From the NCBI GenBank assembly GCA_963758025.1, contig CAVWUA010000004.1:372001-436000 (forward strand): 64,000 nucleotides of DNA, read 5' to 3'. Positions 9,424-17,767 of the stretch are shown here, in pieces. A program made the translations under genes and the position numbers. Position 1 is the first letter of the stretch; the number at the start of each line of letters is the position of its first letter. The notes under the pieces were generated by a model. The model saw only the letters and a list, made by a program, of their open reading frames with translations, ran no database searches and was not told the origin of the DNA. The DNA comes from CAVWUA01 sp963758025 (lineage in GTDB: Bacteria; Planctomycetota; Planctomycetia; Isosphaerales; Isosphaeraceae).

Positions 9424-9924
9424 ATGTTCGGTCCCCTGCTGCTGACGGCAATCCTGGCTCAGACCCCCGCGGTTCCTCTCTCCGATGCGACAACGCCCGC
9501 CATCGAGGCGACGGCCCCCGCGCTGGAAAGGGCCGTTCCGGAAACACCGCAAAGCGTCACCCCTCAACGCAAGGCCCGAACCCGTCGCAGCAGTGGCATG
9601 AATCGGCAGCAATGGCTGGCTTACCAGCAACGGATGGCTGCCCAGCAGGCGCAGATCGGCGCAATACAGCAAGTGGAAATGGCCCGCCTCCAGGTCGACG
9701 CCGCCCAGGCCCAGGCACTTCAAAGCATGGCCCAGGCCCAGCAGATGCAGGCGGAGGTTGCTCGGCGTCAGTACATCCTCAACACCCAGCGCGACGGCGT
9801 ACCGCAGACGTTTGTTCCCGGAGTCGGGATGGTTCCGTACCCGTATGGGGTCGCCATGCCCAGGCCCATGCCCTACCCGGCAGCCACCGGGTTCATCACT
9901 CCACCGAGCCTCCCGGCACGCTGA
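9424..9924 (+). CDS. Small exported Gln/Ala-rich protein
   Basis: A 166-residue protein that I do not recognise. A short hydrophobic N-terminus (MFGPLLLTAILAQTPA) looks like a signal peptide. The middle (about residues 55-120) is rich in Gln, Ala and Met and likely helical or coiled coil (QQWLAYQQRMAAQQAQIGAI). The C-terminus is rich in Pro and Gly. A GAGGAGAG ribosome site ends about six bases before the ATG, and a strong hairpin terminator follows the stop, so this is a true single-gene unit. It is divergent from the ECF sigma factor gene. Confidence 0.6.
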   Translation: MFGPLLLTAILAQTPAVPLSDATTPAIEATAPALERAVPETPQSVTPQRKARTRRSSGMNRQQWLAYQQRMAAQQAQIGAIQQVEMARLQVDAAQAQALQSMAQAQQMQAEVARRQYILNTQRDGVPQTFVPGVGMVPYPYGVAMPRPMPYPAATGFITPPSLPAR

Positions 9925-9964
9925 TCCGGTCCTCGCTCCTGCGTGTGTTGCGTTGTTCTCCTCG

Positions 9965-9996
9965 AAGCCCCGCCGGTCGTTACCGGCGGGGCTTTT
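9965..9996 (+). terminator. Intrinsic terminator
   Basis: A perfect 13-bp stem (AAGCCCCGCCGGT at 9965-9977 with its complement at 9982-9994) around a CGTT loop, followed by a short T run. It ends the 9424 transcript. The stop codon of the convergent gene (9980-9982) lies in the loop, so both transcription units share this structure. Confidence 0.8.
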
Positions 9997-11275
9997 CGAT
10001 GGATTGGACGGAACCGACATCACCCGGCGGTCCTCCCGGCTCGACCGTGAACGGCAGCGCGATCGTTTCGGTCGCCGTGCGACGGGTGATCGGGCCGGTC
10101 AGGTCCACCTCGAACGGACGACCAATGCCGTTGCCGGCGAGGTCTTCGAGCGCCGTATCGACCAGAAGTTGATACGACCCCGCCTTCCAGGGTTTCTCCG
10201 GCTTGAACCACCAGCGCGTCGCGTCGGCCGCCACGTCGATCGTGCCCGGCAACGGTTTTCCTTCCGGCCCCTTCACGCTCACGACGCGGTCGAGCATCGG
10301 CCGATCGAGCGGTTCGGGAAAGGTCAACCGGAGCGGGTCGCGCGTCCCGGAGCGGGGCGCGGCGAGCGTCCAGCCCTTCGGGTCGGGGGCCGTCTCGTCG
10401 GGAGGTCCGACATCGAACGTCTTGCGGAACCCTTCCTTCAATGGGTTCCCCTCGGCATCAGGCCAGTCGCGGTCGATGACGAAGGAGTAGCGCTTCCCTT
10501 CCTCCAGGATCGGCCCCTCCTCCTCGCGAGGGACCAGCCCCCGCTTGATCCGTCCGGGATCGAAGATGAGGGTCAGGCGGCGGCCGGAGGGGTCCCAGAG
10601 CTCCTCGCCCAGCTCCAGGAACGGCAGATCGACCTCGCCACCCCCGGCCTTTTGCAGGTGGACGTAGTCATAGGAGTCACCCCGGCTCATCGGCGCGGAG
10701 AAGTGGACGTAGAGCCGCAACGTGTTCTCGGGCAGGGTCCCGGCGGCCGGATCGACCCGCGTGACGGTCGTGCTGGAGGTCCGTTCCCGTTCCGGCAAGG
10801 TGAACACGGCGGAGACGGTTCCACTGGCGGGCGCCTGATTCCCAGGCATCTTCGACGGGTCGAAGACGGCCTGGTAGCGGAGTCCGCGTTCCAGAGGAAA
10901 CGTCGGCTGGAACCGCAGCACGTCACCGACAACGTGGTATTTGCCCACCATCGCCGGCCGGCTCTCCGGCTCCAGCACGGCGCCGGGATTCACCGTCACG
11001 GACAGCAGCGCCTGCCATCTCTCCAGGTTCCAATCCGCATCGGCCAGGGCCTGAAGGCTCGCCCGGTCGAGTTCGAAAACGTCGATCGACGCCCGTTCCA
11101 GATCCTCCCCCTGCTTCGGGACCAGCCGGATCGTGGGCACGTTCTGCACCGAGTCCCGTTCCGCCGTTCCGGATGATTCCGACGCGCAGGCCGGGACTAG
11201 CCCGAGGAGGAGGAGCCAGGCATGAGAGTAATCGGGTCCAGCGAGCGGATTGGAAATCCCTCGCGGTCTCTGCAC
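9980..11275 (-). CDS. Putative lipoprotein with Ig-like/big-like domains
   Basis: A 431-residue exported protein. A GTG start at 11275 gives a 29-residue signal with a hydrophobic core (WLLLLGLVPAC) and a possible lipobox cysteine at residue 30, so it may be a lipoprotein. The mature part has repeated beta-rich modules of the bacterial Ig-like (Big_5/SbsA type) kind, seen as LPENTLRLYVHFSAPMSRG and RDPLRLTFPEPLDRPMLDRV, which typically read as 'x are positive effects beyond limits' domains of surface proteins. No catalytic motif is seen. It is convergent with the 9424 gene and lies upstream of a decayed transposase that sits close to its promoter region. Start codon is moderately certain. Confidence 0.6.
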   Translation of the reverse strand: MQRPRGISNPLAGPDYSHAWLLLLGLVPACASESSGTAERDSVQNVPTIRLVPKQGEDLERASIDVFELDRASLQALADADWNLERWQALLSVTVNPGAVLEPESRPAMVGKYHVVGDVLRFQPTFPLERGLRYQAVFDPSKMPGNQAPASGTVSAVFTLPERERTSSTTVTRVDPAAGTLPENTLRLYVHFSAPMSRGDSYDYVHLQKAGGGEVDLPFLELGEELWDPSGRRLTLIFDPGRIKRGLVPREEEGPILEEGKRYSFVIDRDWPDAEGNPLKEGFRKTFDVGPPDETAPDPKGWTLAAPRSGTRDPLRLTFPEPLDRPMLDRVVSVKGPEGKPLPGTIDVAADATRWWFKPEKPWKAGSYQLLVDTALEDLAGNGIGRPFEVDLTGPITRRTATETIALPFTVEPGGPPGDVGSVQSIEKPRR

Positions 11276-11349
11276 GGACGATCCGGCCGACGCTCCCGCA
11301 CCCGGCCCTCCCCCACCACACAGTTGACGACTGGTGCATGTTCAACTTC

Positions 11350-12483
11350 AACACTGCACATGTCGAAGCACGATCGCTATGTCCGTTCCCACGACACCGA
11401 TCGGGGCTACGAGCTGGGGAGAGCCCTGGTCGTCGACGCCGCGGATGGCCGCCCGCTGGGGCCGAAGGAATTCCGCCTCCGCACCGCCGACGGCATGCTC
11501 TCGACGCGGCACGGCGGCGCCGCCGTGCCGCCGGGGCACGTCGATGAACTCGACGACGTGATGGCCGCGTCGCGACGCTGGGGCCTGGGCCGCACGCCGA
11601 TCCATGTCATCGACCGTGAGGCCGATTCGGTCGGCCATTACCGCCGCTGGCAGGCCGCCGGCCACGCGTTCGTCGTCCGCGCCAACCGCGACCGCGTCGT
11701 CCTGCACGAAGGACACGCGTGCAAGCTGGGCGTGGTGGACGCCGCCCTGACCGGCTCGTTCACCGACGGTGCGCGACACGGCGGGCCGGCCCGAGATGGT
11801 CACGATCCGGGCCGGCACCGGGACGATTCGCGTCGCCGAGGCGACCGTGGTCCTGCACCGGCCGGCGCGACGCTATACCGGCGAGAAGACCGCCAGCGGC
11901 CATAAGAAGCAGGTCGACGTCCCGGGCCCGCCCGTGCCGCTGCGGCTGGTGGTGACGCAGGTGGTCGACGCGGACGGGGACGGTGCTGGCCGAGTGGCTC
12001 CTGCTGACGAACGTGGCCGTCGAGGATGCCGCCGCGGCGACGATCGGCCGGTGGTACGCGTGGCGGTGGGAGGATCGAATCGTATCATAAGTTGCTCAAA
12101 TCGGCGGGGATGAATGCGGAGTCGTGGCAGCAGGAGAGCGGCGCGGCGTTCCTGCGGCGGCTGTGCGTGGCGAGAATGGCCTGTCTGACGGTCTGGCACC
12201 TGCAACGAGACGAGTCGCAGGCCGCCGCAACCTTGCTGCGCGAGGCCCTGGTGCGGCTGTACGGGTCGGCAGATGAAGCATCGGGTGGAGTCGACGGCGC
12301 CGGCGCTGCTGGCCAGGTCTGGAGCGGCTGCTGGCGATCGATGACCTGATGCAGGTCGAGGACCTGGAGGAGGTCCTCGACCTTGCGAGGCGCCACCTCC
12401 CCCGCCTCTTCCCCGACCGCTCCGGTTGCCACACGGGGGGAGGGGGGAAGAGAGCGGGGGAACTGGCGATCGTCGCGGAATGA
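11350..12483 (+). pseudogene. Decayed IS4-family transposase
   Basis: A broken DDE transposase. The conserved middle starts at about 11360 (GYELGRALVVDAADGRPLGP), with IDREADS near 11,610 as a likely catalytic Asp region and the IS4 YREK-type signature near 12,055-12,110 (WYAWRWEDRIESYHKLLKSAG without a break, split here by a frame change and slight distortion). At least four frame changes are needed to read it (near 11,770, 11,985, 12,060 and 12,310), and the N-terminal hundred or so residues are missing. The tail reads to a stop at 12,481-12,483. Terminal inverted repeats were not found. Some frame changes may be sequencing indels, but the missing N-terminus argues for a real remnant. Confidence 0.7.
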
Positions 12484-12504
12484 CGCCAACGTTCGCGTTC
12501 GGCC

Positions 12505-13602
12505 TCACGGCAGCTTGACCGTCTTGAGGTTCAAGGCGCCGCTGTCGTCCTGGGTCAGAACCAGAGCGTGCTCCTTGTCGAGGCGGTCGAGTTGAACGAC
12601 ACCCTTGAGCGAATCGACCGTCTGGTAGCCGAGTCCCTCACGGTCCGAGACGCGCTGAATGATCCCCTTGGCCTCGGCAACGCCCTCGGCGGGGATCTTC
12701 ATCACGCCGCGGCTGCTGTTGGCCATCAGGAGGTAATTCTTGCCGTCTTGCTGATAGACGACCATGTCGAGCGGACGATTCCGGTTGCCGAGTTCGGCGA
12801 TCGTGGTCCCCTTGACGTGCGCGCCGGGCTTCAGATCGGAGACCGGCAGCTTGACCAGCGGGGTGCAGGTATAAGCCGACAGCAGGTACGACTGGCCGCC
12901 GTCCTGGTACGGCACGAAGGTCCGCACCGGCGAACGGGTCTCGAACCGGCCGTGGGAGCCGTGGTAGATCTCGACGCTCGTCCCCTCGTCGGGTGTCTCG
13001 CGGAACGGGTACGGGATCGCCAGCAGGCGCGAGGAGAACTCCTCATTCGACAGTCCGGCGACGAAGAGGCGGCCATCGACGAACGCCAGGTCGGTGATCG
13101 ACTCATTCCGAGGGCTACCGCCGCGCTCGTCCTTCGCATTGGCCGCGGGCGGGTTCGGCAGTGGGGCCTTGGCGAACTTCACGTCCTCCAGCGAAACCAC
13201 CGAGGTCTTCCCACCCGGCGCGATCTTCACGATCACCGGCGCGGCGTCCGGCCCGCGACCCCGGGAGACGGACAGATACGCGTTGCCCGAGGCGGGATTC
13301 ACCGCCAGGTCGTTGATCAGGATCTCGCGGGGTGTCGTGCCCAGCATCGAGGCGACTTTTTCGCCCAGATTCTCGACGTTGATGGCCGACGTCTCGGCGG
13401 CCGGGCCACGGTCGCCCGTGTCGATGGCGAAGATGGCGGCACCCTGGGTGTCGCCCACGAACAGCAGGCCCTCGGGGCCGAACGTCAGCGGGCCGACCGA
13501 TTTCACGTCGGGCGTGCCCTTGGCCAGGTCAGCGGCATTGGCGGACAGCGAAAGCAGGACGATGCCACACAAGGCGGCCAGCGCGGTGCGAGTCCTCGGC
13601 AT
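12505..13602 (-). CDS. Exported beta-propeller-like protein
   Basis: An intact 365-residue protein with a clear signal peptide (LAALCGIVLLSLSANAADL). The mature part has repeated NHL/SMP-30-like strands: GPEGLLFVGDTQGAAIFAID, INDLAVNPASGNAYLSVSRG, ESITDLAFVDGRLFVAGLS, RPLDMVVYQQDGKNYLLMA. This suggests a periplasmic or surface six-bladed propeller, with no enzymatic residues I can assign. Codon use is even and no frame change is present. Neighbours are the transposase remnant downstream and the isomerase/epimerase gene 166 nt upstream on the same strand; a functional link is not evident. Confidence 0.6.
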   Translation of the reverse strand: MPRTRTALAALCGIVLLSLSANAADLAKGTPDVKSVGPLTFGPEGLLFVGDTQGAAIFAIDTGDRGPAAETSAINVENLGEKVASMLGTTPREILINDLAVNPASGNAYLSVSRGRGPDAAPVIVKIAPGGKTSVVSLEDVKFAKAPLPNPPAANAKDERGGSPRNESITDLAFVDGRLFVAGLSNEEFSSRLLAIPYPFRETPDEGTSVEIYHGSHGRFETRSPVRTFVPYQDGGQSYLLSAYTCTPLVKLPVSDLKPGAHVKGTTIAELGNRNRPLDMVVYQQDGKNYLLMANSSRGVMKIPAEGVAEAKGIIQRVSDREGLGYQTVDSLKGVVQLDRLDKEHALVLTQDDSGALNLKTVKLP

Positions 13603-13768
13603 CGCAACTCCCCTCTTTTGGTGAATGAGTGGAACGCCCCGAGGAGCGGCGGTCCCGGAAGCTCCCTGTCCGGCAACGCGAGTCGGTCCCCGGTCGGCGT
13701 CGTTGCATTATGACGCCTGTCGGGGCTCGATCAACAAGAATCATTCTCGGGAAGGCACGGATTTTCCG

Positions 13769-14581
13769 TCAGCCCTCGACCAGGGCTCGCACCCGATCGA
13801 GCCCCCGGCGGGCGACTTCAGCCGGATCCTCCTCCCAGAGCGTCGGGTTGAACAGCTCCAGCGAGAGCGGCCCCCGGTAGCCGATCGTCCGCAGGTTGGC
13901 GATCACGCGCGGAAGGTCGGCGGTCCCCTCGCCGACCATCACCCGGTCCGCGTCCGTCTGGATGGCCGTCGGCGGTTCGGTCGGCACGTCGTTGATGTGG
14001 AACATCGCGATGCGGTTCCCCGAGAGGGACAGCAGGTCATCGACCGAGCCGCCGCCGCGGATCAGGTGGAACACGTCGGCGACGACCGTCGCGTCGGGGT
14101 CGCCCGTCCCGGCCGCGACCGCCCAGGCCCCGGCGGCCGTCTTGATCCCCGAGGCGAACCCGAGGAACTCCATCGACGGGCGCACGCCGAACCGGCGTCC
14201 GACCCGCAGCAACTCGGCGTAACGCTTCGAGGCGTGCTCCAGGTTCACGATCTCGCGAGGGGGGCTGGCGATGACGTACGGGCAGTTCAGCTCGGCCGCC
14301 TGCGCCATGCGCCGCTCGCATTCGTCGAGAACCGTCGCGTACGCGTCCCCCTCGGCGGAGATCCAGCCGTGCAGGGCGATCATGCTGAGCACCTTCAACC
14401 CGGCGTCCCCCAGCGCGGTTTTCAACTCGGGCATGGAGCCGCCCGCGGCCAGATAGTCGTTGACCTCGTTATTCCAGAGCTCCATCGCCTGATACCCGGC
14501 TTCCTGGGCAATCCGGATCTTCTCCAGCAGCGGAGTCGGCCGGATCGTGCTGGCGTTCAGGCAGTAGGTGAACTCGCTCAT
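13769..14581 (-). CDS. Sugar-phosphate isomerase/epimerase (AP-endonuclease-2 fold)
   Basis: An intact 270-residue TIM-barrel protein of the xylose-isomerase-like/AP endonuclease family 2 group, close in pattern to hydroxypyruvate isomerase and 2-keto-myo-inositol dehydratase-like proteins. Metal-ligand positions of the family can be seen: Glu138 (PSMEFLGF), Asp169 and His172 (VADVFHLIRGG), His195 (AMFHINDVP) and Glu242 (SLELFNP). Cytoplasmic. The SDR gene lies 70 nt upstream on the same strand, so a two-gene operon for oxidation and isomerisation of a sugar or polyol is plausible. Exact substrate not determinable. Confidence 0.8.
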   Translation of the reverse strand: MSEFTYCLNASTIRPTPLLEKIRIAQEAGYQAMELWNNEVNDYLAAGGSMPELKTALGDAGLKVLSMIALHGWISAEGDAYATVLDECERRMAQAAELNCPYVIASPPREIVNLEHASKRYAELLRVGRRFGVRPSMEFLGFASGIKTAAGAWAVAAGTGDPDATVVADVFHLIRGGGSVDDLLSLSGNRIAMFHINDVPTEPPTAIQTDADRVMVGEGTADLPRVIANLRTIGYRGPLSLELFNPTLWEEDPAEVARRGLDRVRALVEG

Positions 14582-14651
14582 GGGCGGATCTCCCGTGATC
14601 GCTTCTGGATTGGAGAAGGGGGAACAGGTCGTGAGAAGGGCCGAATCTCGA

Positions 14652-15425
14652 TCAACTTCCGAAATGGATCAGGCGCACATCCCCGGTGAAGTGCAAGCCG
14701 CCGTCGAGGTGCAGGACCTCGCCGTTGACGCGGCGGGCGGCGGGAGAGACAAGATACACGACGGCCGCGCCGACGTCCTCGGCGCTCGACATGTTGCGAA
14801 TCCCCGCCGGGAAATCGGCACGTCCCTCGGCCGCTTGAATGCCGCGCTCGCCCGGCGAGGCCACCCAGCCCGGGGCGATCATGTTGCAGGTCACGCCGTC
14901 GTCGAGGCACTCGACGGCCACCTGGCGGGTCAGGCCGAGCAGCCCCGCCTTGCTCACCGAGTACGGGAACAGGTTCCGCATCGGCAAGGTCGCGTGGGTC
15001 GAACCGATGTTGATGATCGTGCCCCCGCGCTCCGCAACCAGGGCAGCGCCGCCTTGATCCCCAGCCAGGGGCCTTTCAGGTTCACCGCCAGGGTCCGCTC
15101 CCAGAGCGCCTCGTCGGCCGACTCGACCGTCCCCCGGGGGCTGATGCCCGCGTTGTTGACCAGCACATCCAGCCCGCCGAAGCGTTCGACCACCGCGCGG
15201 AGGGCCTGCTCCCAGTCCTCGGCGCGGGCCACGTCGAGCGTCAGGCCGATGGCCTCGTGCCCCTCGGCCGCCAGGGTCTCGGCCTCGCGCCGGGCGGAGT
15301 CACCGTCGATATCCGCCAGGGCGACCTTGCGGCCCGACGCCGCACAAGGCCCGCGCGATCCCCAGGCCGATGCCCCGCCCGGCGCCCGTCACGAGGGCCA
15401 CGGACCGCGTTGCTTGATCACTCAT
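14652..15425 (-). CDS. Short-chain dehydrogenase/reductase (frameshifted)
   Basis: A classical SDR of about 257 residues: ATG at 15423-15425, N-terminal cofactor motif TGAGRGIGLGIA, the NNAG motif (VLVNNAGISPRG) and the catalytic YxxxK (FPYSVSKAGLLGL), ending in VNGEVLHLDGGLHFTGD. These are NAD(P)-dependent oxidoreductases for sugars, polyols or 3-keto compounds. The sequence must be read in three frames: changes fall near 15,340 and near 15,035, both in G/C-rich runs, and the conserved motifs continue across them. This points to indels in the assembly and not to decay. It probably forms an operon with the isomerase/epimerase downstream. Confidence 0.8.
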
Positions 15426-15581
15426 CGTCTATCCATCATCGATGGACCTGATTGCCCGCCACTTCGGTTCTGCTTCAATGAGTCGAACCTCGTCCGTCGA
15501 GGATGCCGGGATCCGGCCATCGCCGGCAACGATTATGTCGTGAAAAGGGGTCGGGAACCAGGCCCCCGAGAGGATCGCATC

Positions 15582-16831
15582 ATGTCTGTGGTCGTCCTGG
15601 TGGGCACGCTCGACACCAAGGGGGCGCGAGGTCGCGTACGTCCGCGACGTGCTCCAGGCTCAAGGGCTCGAGACCATCATCGATCGACGCCGGCTCGGTC
15701 GGACCGCCGACCTTCGCGCCCGATGTCCGCCGCGAGCGGGTCTTCGAGGCCGCCGGAACCACCGCCGAGGCGGTCCGGCAACGGGGCGACCGTGGCGAGG
15801 CCGTGGCCCTCGCCGCCGAGGGGGTCGCGGCGCATCGTGAGCGAACTGGCCGCGAACGAGCCGGCACTCCGCGGCATCCTCGCGCTCGGAGGTTCCGCCG
15901 GCACGACCATCGGCACGGCCGCGATGCGGGCCTTGCCCTTCGGCCTGCCGAAAGTGATGGTCAGCACCCTGGCCAGCGGCCAGACCCGCCCTTACGTCGG
16001 GGGCAGCGACATCGCCATGTTCCCCTCGGTCGCCGACCTGGCCGGGCCTGAACCGCCTCACGCGGCACCGTCTTGAACAACGCGGCGCACGCTCTCGTCG
16101 GGATGGTCCGCGGGCATGCGCGGGCGGAGCCGGACCGAGCCGAACTCCGTGAGCGGCCCGTCGTGGCGGCGACGATGTTCGGCGTGACGACCCCTTGCGT
16201 CGATCGCGCCCGCGCAGTCCTCGACAGCGCCGGGTGCGAGGTCCTGGTCTTCCACGCCACGGGGGTTGGCGGCCAGGCGATGGAGGGCCTCATCCGCGAC
16301 GGCCAGATTCGCGGCGTGCTCGACCTGACGACAACCGAGCTGGCGGACGAGCTGGTCGGCGGCATCCTCTCGGCCGGTCCCGACCGTCTGGAAGCCGCCG
16401 GTCGCGCGGGCCTCCCGCAGGTCGTCAGCGTCGGCGCGCTCGACATGGTGAACTTCGGGCCGAGGGCGACCGTGCCCGAGAAGTTCGCCGGACGCCTTTT
16501 CCACGTTCACAATCCGACCGTCACCCTGATGCGGACCACGCCCGAGGAGAACGCCGCCCTGGGCCGCCACATGGCCGCGATCCTCTCCCGCGCGACCGGC
16601 CCGACCGTCCTGCTTCTGCCCCTCGGCGGCGTCTCCGCCCTGGACGCCCCCGGCCTTCCCTTCCACGACCCCGAGGCCGACGCCGCCCTCTTCGACGCCC
16701 TGAGCGCGGGCCTGGCCGGGCAGGACCGCGTCCGGCTCATCGAACGCGACGAGCACATCAACGACCCCGCCTTCGCCGAGGCCGCCGCCGCGCTCCTGCT
16801 GGAGATACTGCGAGAGTGGCAGGCAAGATAG
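15582..16831 (+). CDS. UPF0261 (Tm-1-like ATP-binding) protein (frameshifted)
   Basis: A protein of about 416 residues of the UPF0261 family, named for the tomato virus-resistance protein Tm-1 N-terminal domain. The start VVVLVGTLDTKG at 15582 and later segments ALGGSAGTTIGTAAMRAL, GLPKVMVSTLASGQ, VGGSDIAMFPSV and the C-terminal half (ATMFGVTTPCVDRAR, FHATGVGGQAMEGLI) are diagnostic. Family members normally sit beside, or are fused to, a TIM-barrel PEP-hydrolase-like protein; here that partner lies at 20482, with 3.6 kb of unrelated sequence between. At least four frame changes (near 15,625, 15,680, 15,830 and 16,050) must be repaired; the first is an extra G in a G run. Function of the family is unsettled. 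Confidence 0.85.
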
Positions 16832-16986
16832 GCTGCGGACGCCCCTGAGTAGCGGCTTGCTTTAACCGTCATTTAGCACTTGCACGCGAACTCTAACAGG
16901 CTTACTTTGGTCTCTGAGGCTCTCAAGGTTACCGATCCTATTCAGATTTTTATACAGAACTTCACTTCATATTCTAAAGGTTTCGT
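16832..16986. other. AT-rich leader of the inserted block
   Basis: About 155 nt after the UPF0261 stop change abruptly from high-GC coding sequence to AT-rich DNA (for example around 16,930-16,980). No gene or clear terminator is seen. It marks the left border of the compositionally different block and should hold the promoter of the 16987 gene; an AAAGG ribosome site lies just before its ATG. Confidence 0.5.
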
Positions 16987-17766
16987 ATGAAGATTTCATC
17001 GATGAGTCGGCTTCGCAGTTTGACATCGAATGTCACTGAGCGGATCCGCCAACTCCCACGCACAACCCGCATTTTCGCCGTTATATTCATTGTCGCCATG
17101 GTAACCGGAATTGCATACGCAGTCTATTGCGGAATACCAGATGACAATCCCAATGAATGCGTGGCGAAGGTTGATCCGAAGCGAGAGGACCAACTGACGA
17201 TCTGGTGCATCGACGAGAATCCTGACGGGATAGCGATTGCGTTAAACGACCTCCGGCAAGCCCCCTGCCCGTTCACCGTCACTCGAGAGAGTGACTGCAA
17301 AGAAATCGGGCTCTTCATGGTGATCCGGGATCTCCTGGATAAAAATCGTAAGACGCGGATGTACTCATTCAATATCACAAGAGATATACCTTATATGAAT
17401 ATTCGCTTTCAATTTGCGACAGATGATAGTCTTGTCGCTGCATGGAAGCAGCTATTCCGGAGTTGCGTCGAGAAAAAGACTCTCGATGAACTGTCTTTGG
17501 AGTTGGTCGCGGCCGATCTGGGACCTTGGAATACATTCCTTCTCGAAAGGCTCGGTCCCAAGTTTTGTTTGGAAAACCCAGACCTCTTTATGCCGAAGTT
17601 GGTCGCGGCCGATCTGGCGTCTTGGAATCCATTCCTACTCGAATGGCTCGGCCCCGAAGAATACATAAGCGACCTGGACCTCTTTGGACCGAAGTGGCTG
17701 AGCGACCTTTCGTGGCGCAAAGACCTGCGCCACGGATCTCGAACAATGTCGGAAGGGCGAAAATGA
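16987..17766 (+). CDS. Membrane-anchored protein of unknown family with two 32-residue repeats
   Basis: A 259-residue protein that I do not recognise. One N-terminal transmembrane segment lies at about residues 28-50 (IFAVIFIVAMVTGIAYAVYC), leaving the rest outside the membrane. The C-terminal part has two adjacent repeats of exactly 32 residues (about 173-204 and 205-236), each starting LVAADL and reading WNxFLLExLGP, then DLFxPK. Base composition is clearly lower in GC than all flanking genes. The stop is one base before the GTG of the next frame. Because frame 2 is open from 17,702 and reads plausibly into that gene (DLEQCRKGENEVVILAP), the two frames may be one gene of about 1165 residues split by an indel, this part being its N-terminal third. 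Confidence 0.5.
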   Translation: MKISSMSRLRSLTSNVTERIRQLPRTTRIFAVIFIVAMVTGIAYAVYCGIPDDNPNECVAKVDPKREDQLTIWCIDENPDGIAIALNDLRQAPCPFTVTRESDCKEIGLFMVIRDLLDKNRKTRMYSFNITRDIPYMNIRFQFATDDSLVAAWKQLFRSCVEKKTLDELSLELVAADLGPWNTFLLERLGPKFCLENPDLFMPKLVAADLASWNPFLLEWLGPEEYISDLDLFGPKWLSDLSWRKDLRHGSRTMSEGRK

Positions 17767-17767
17767 A

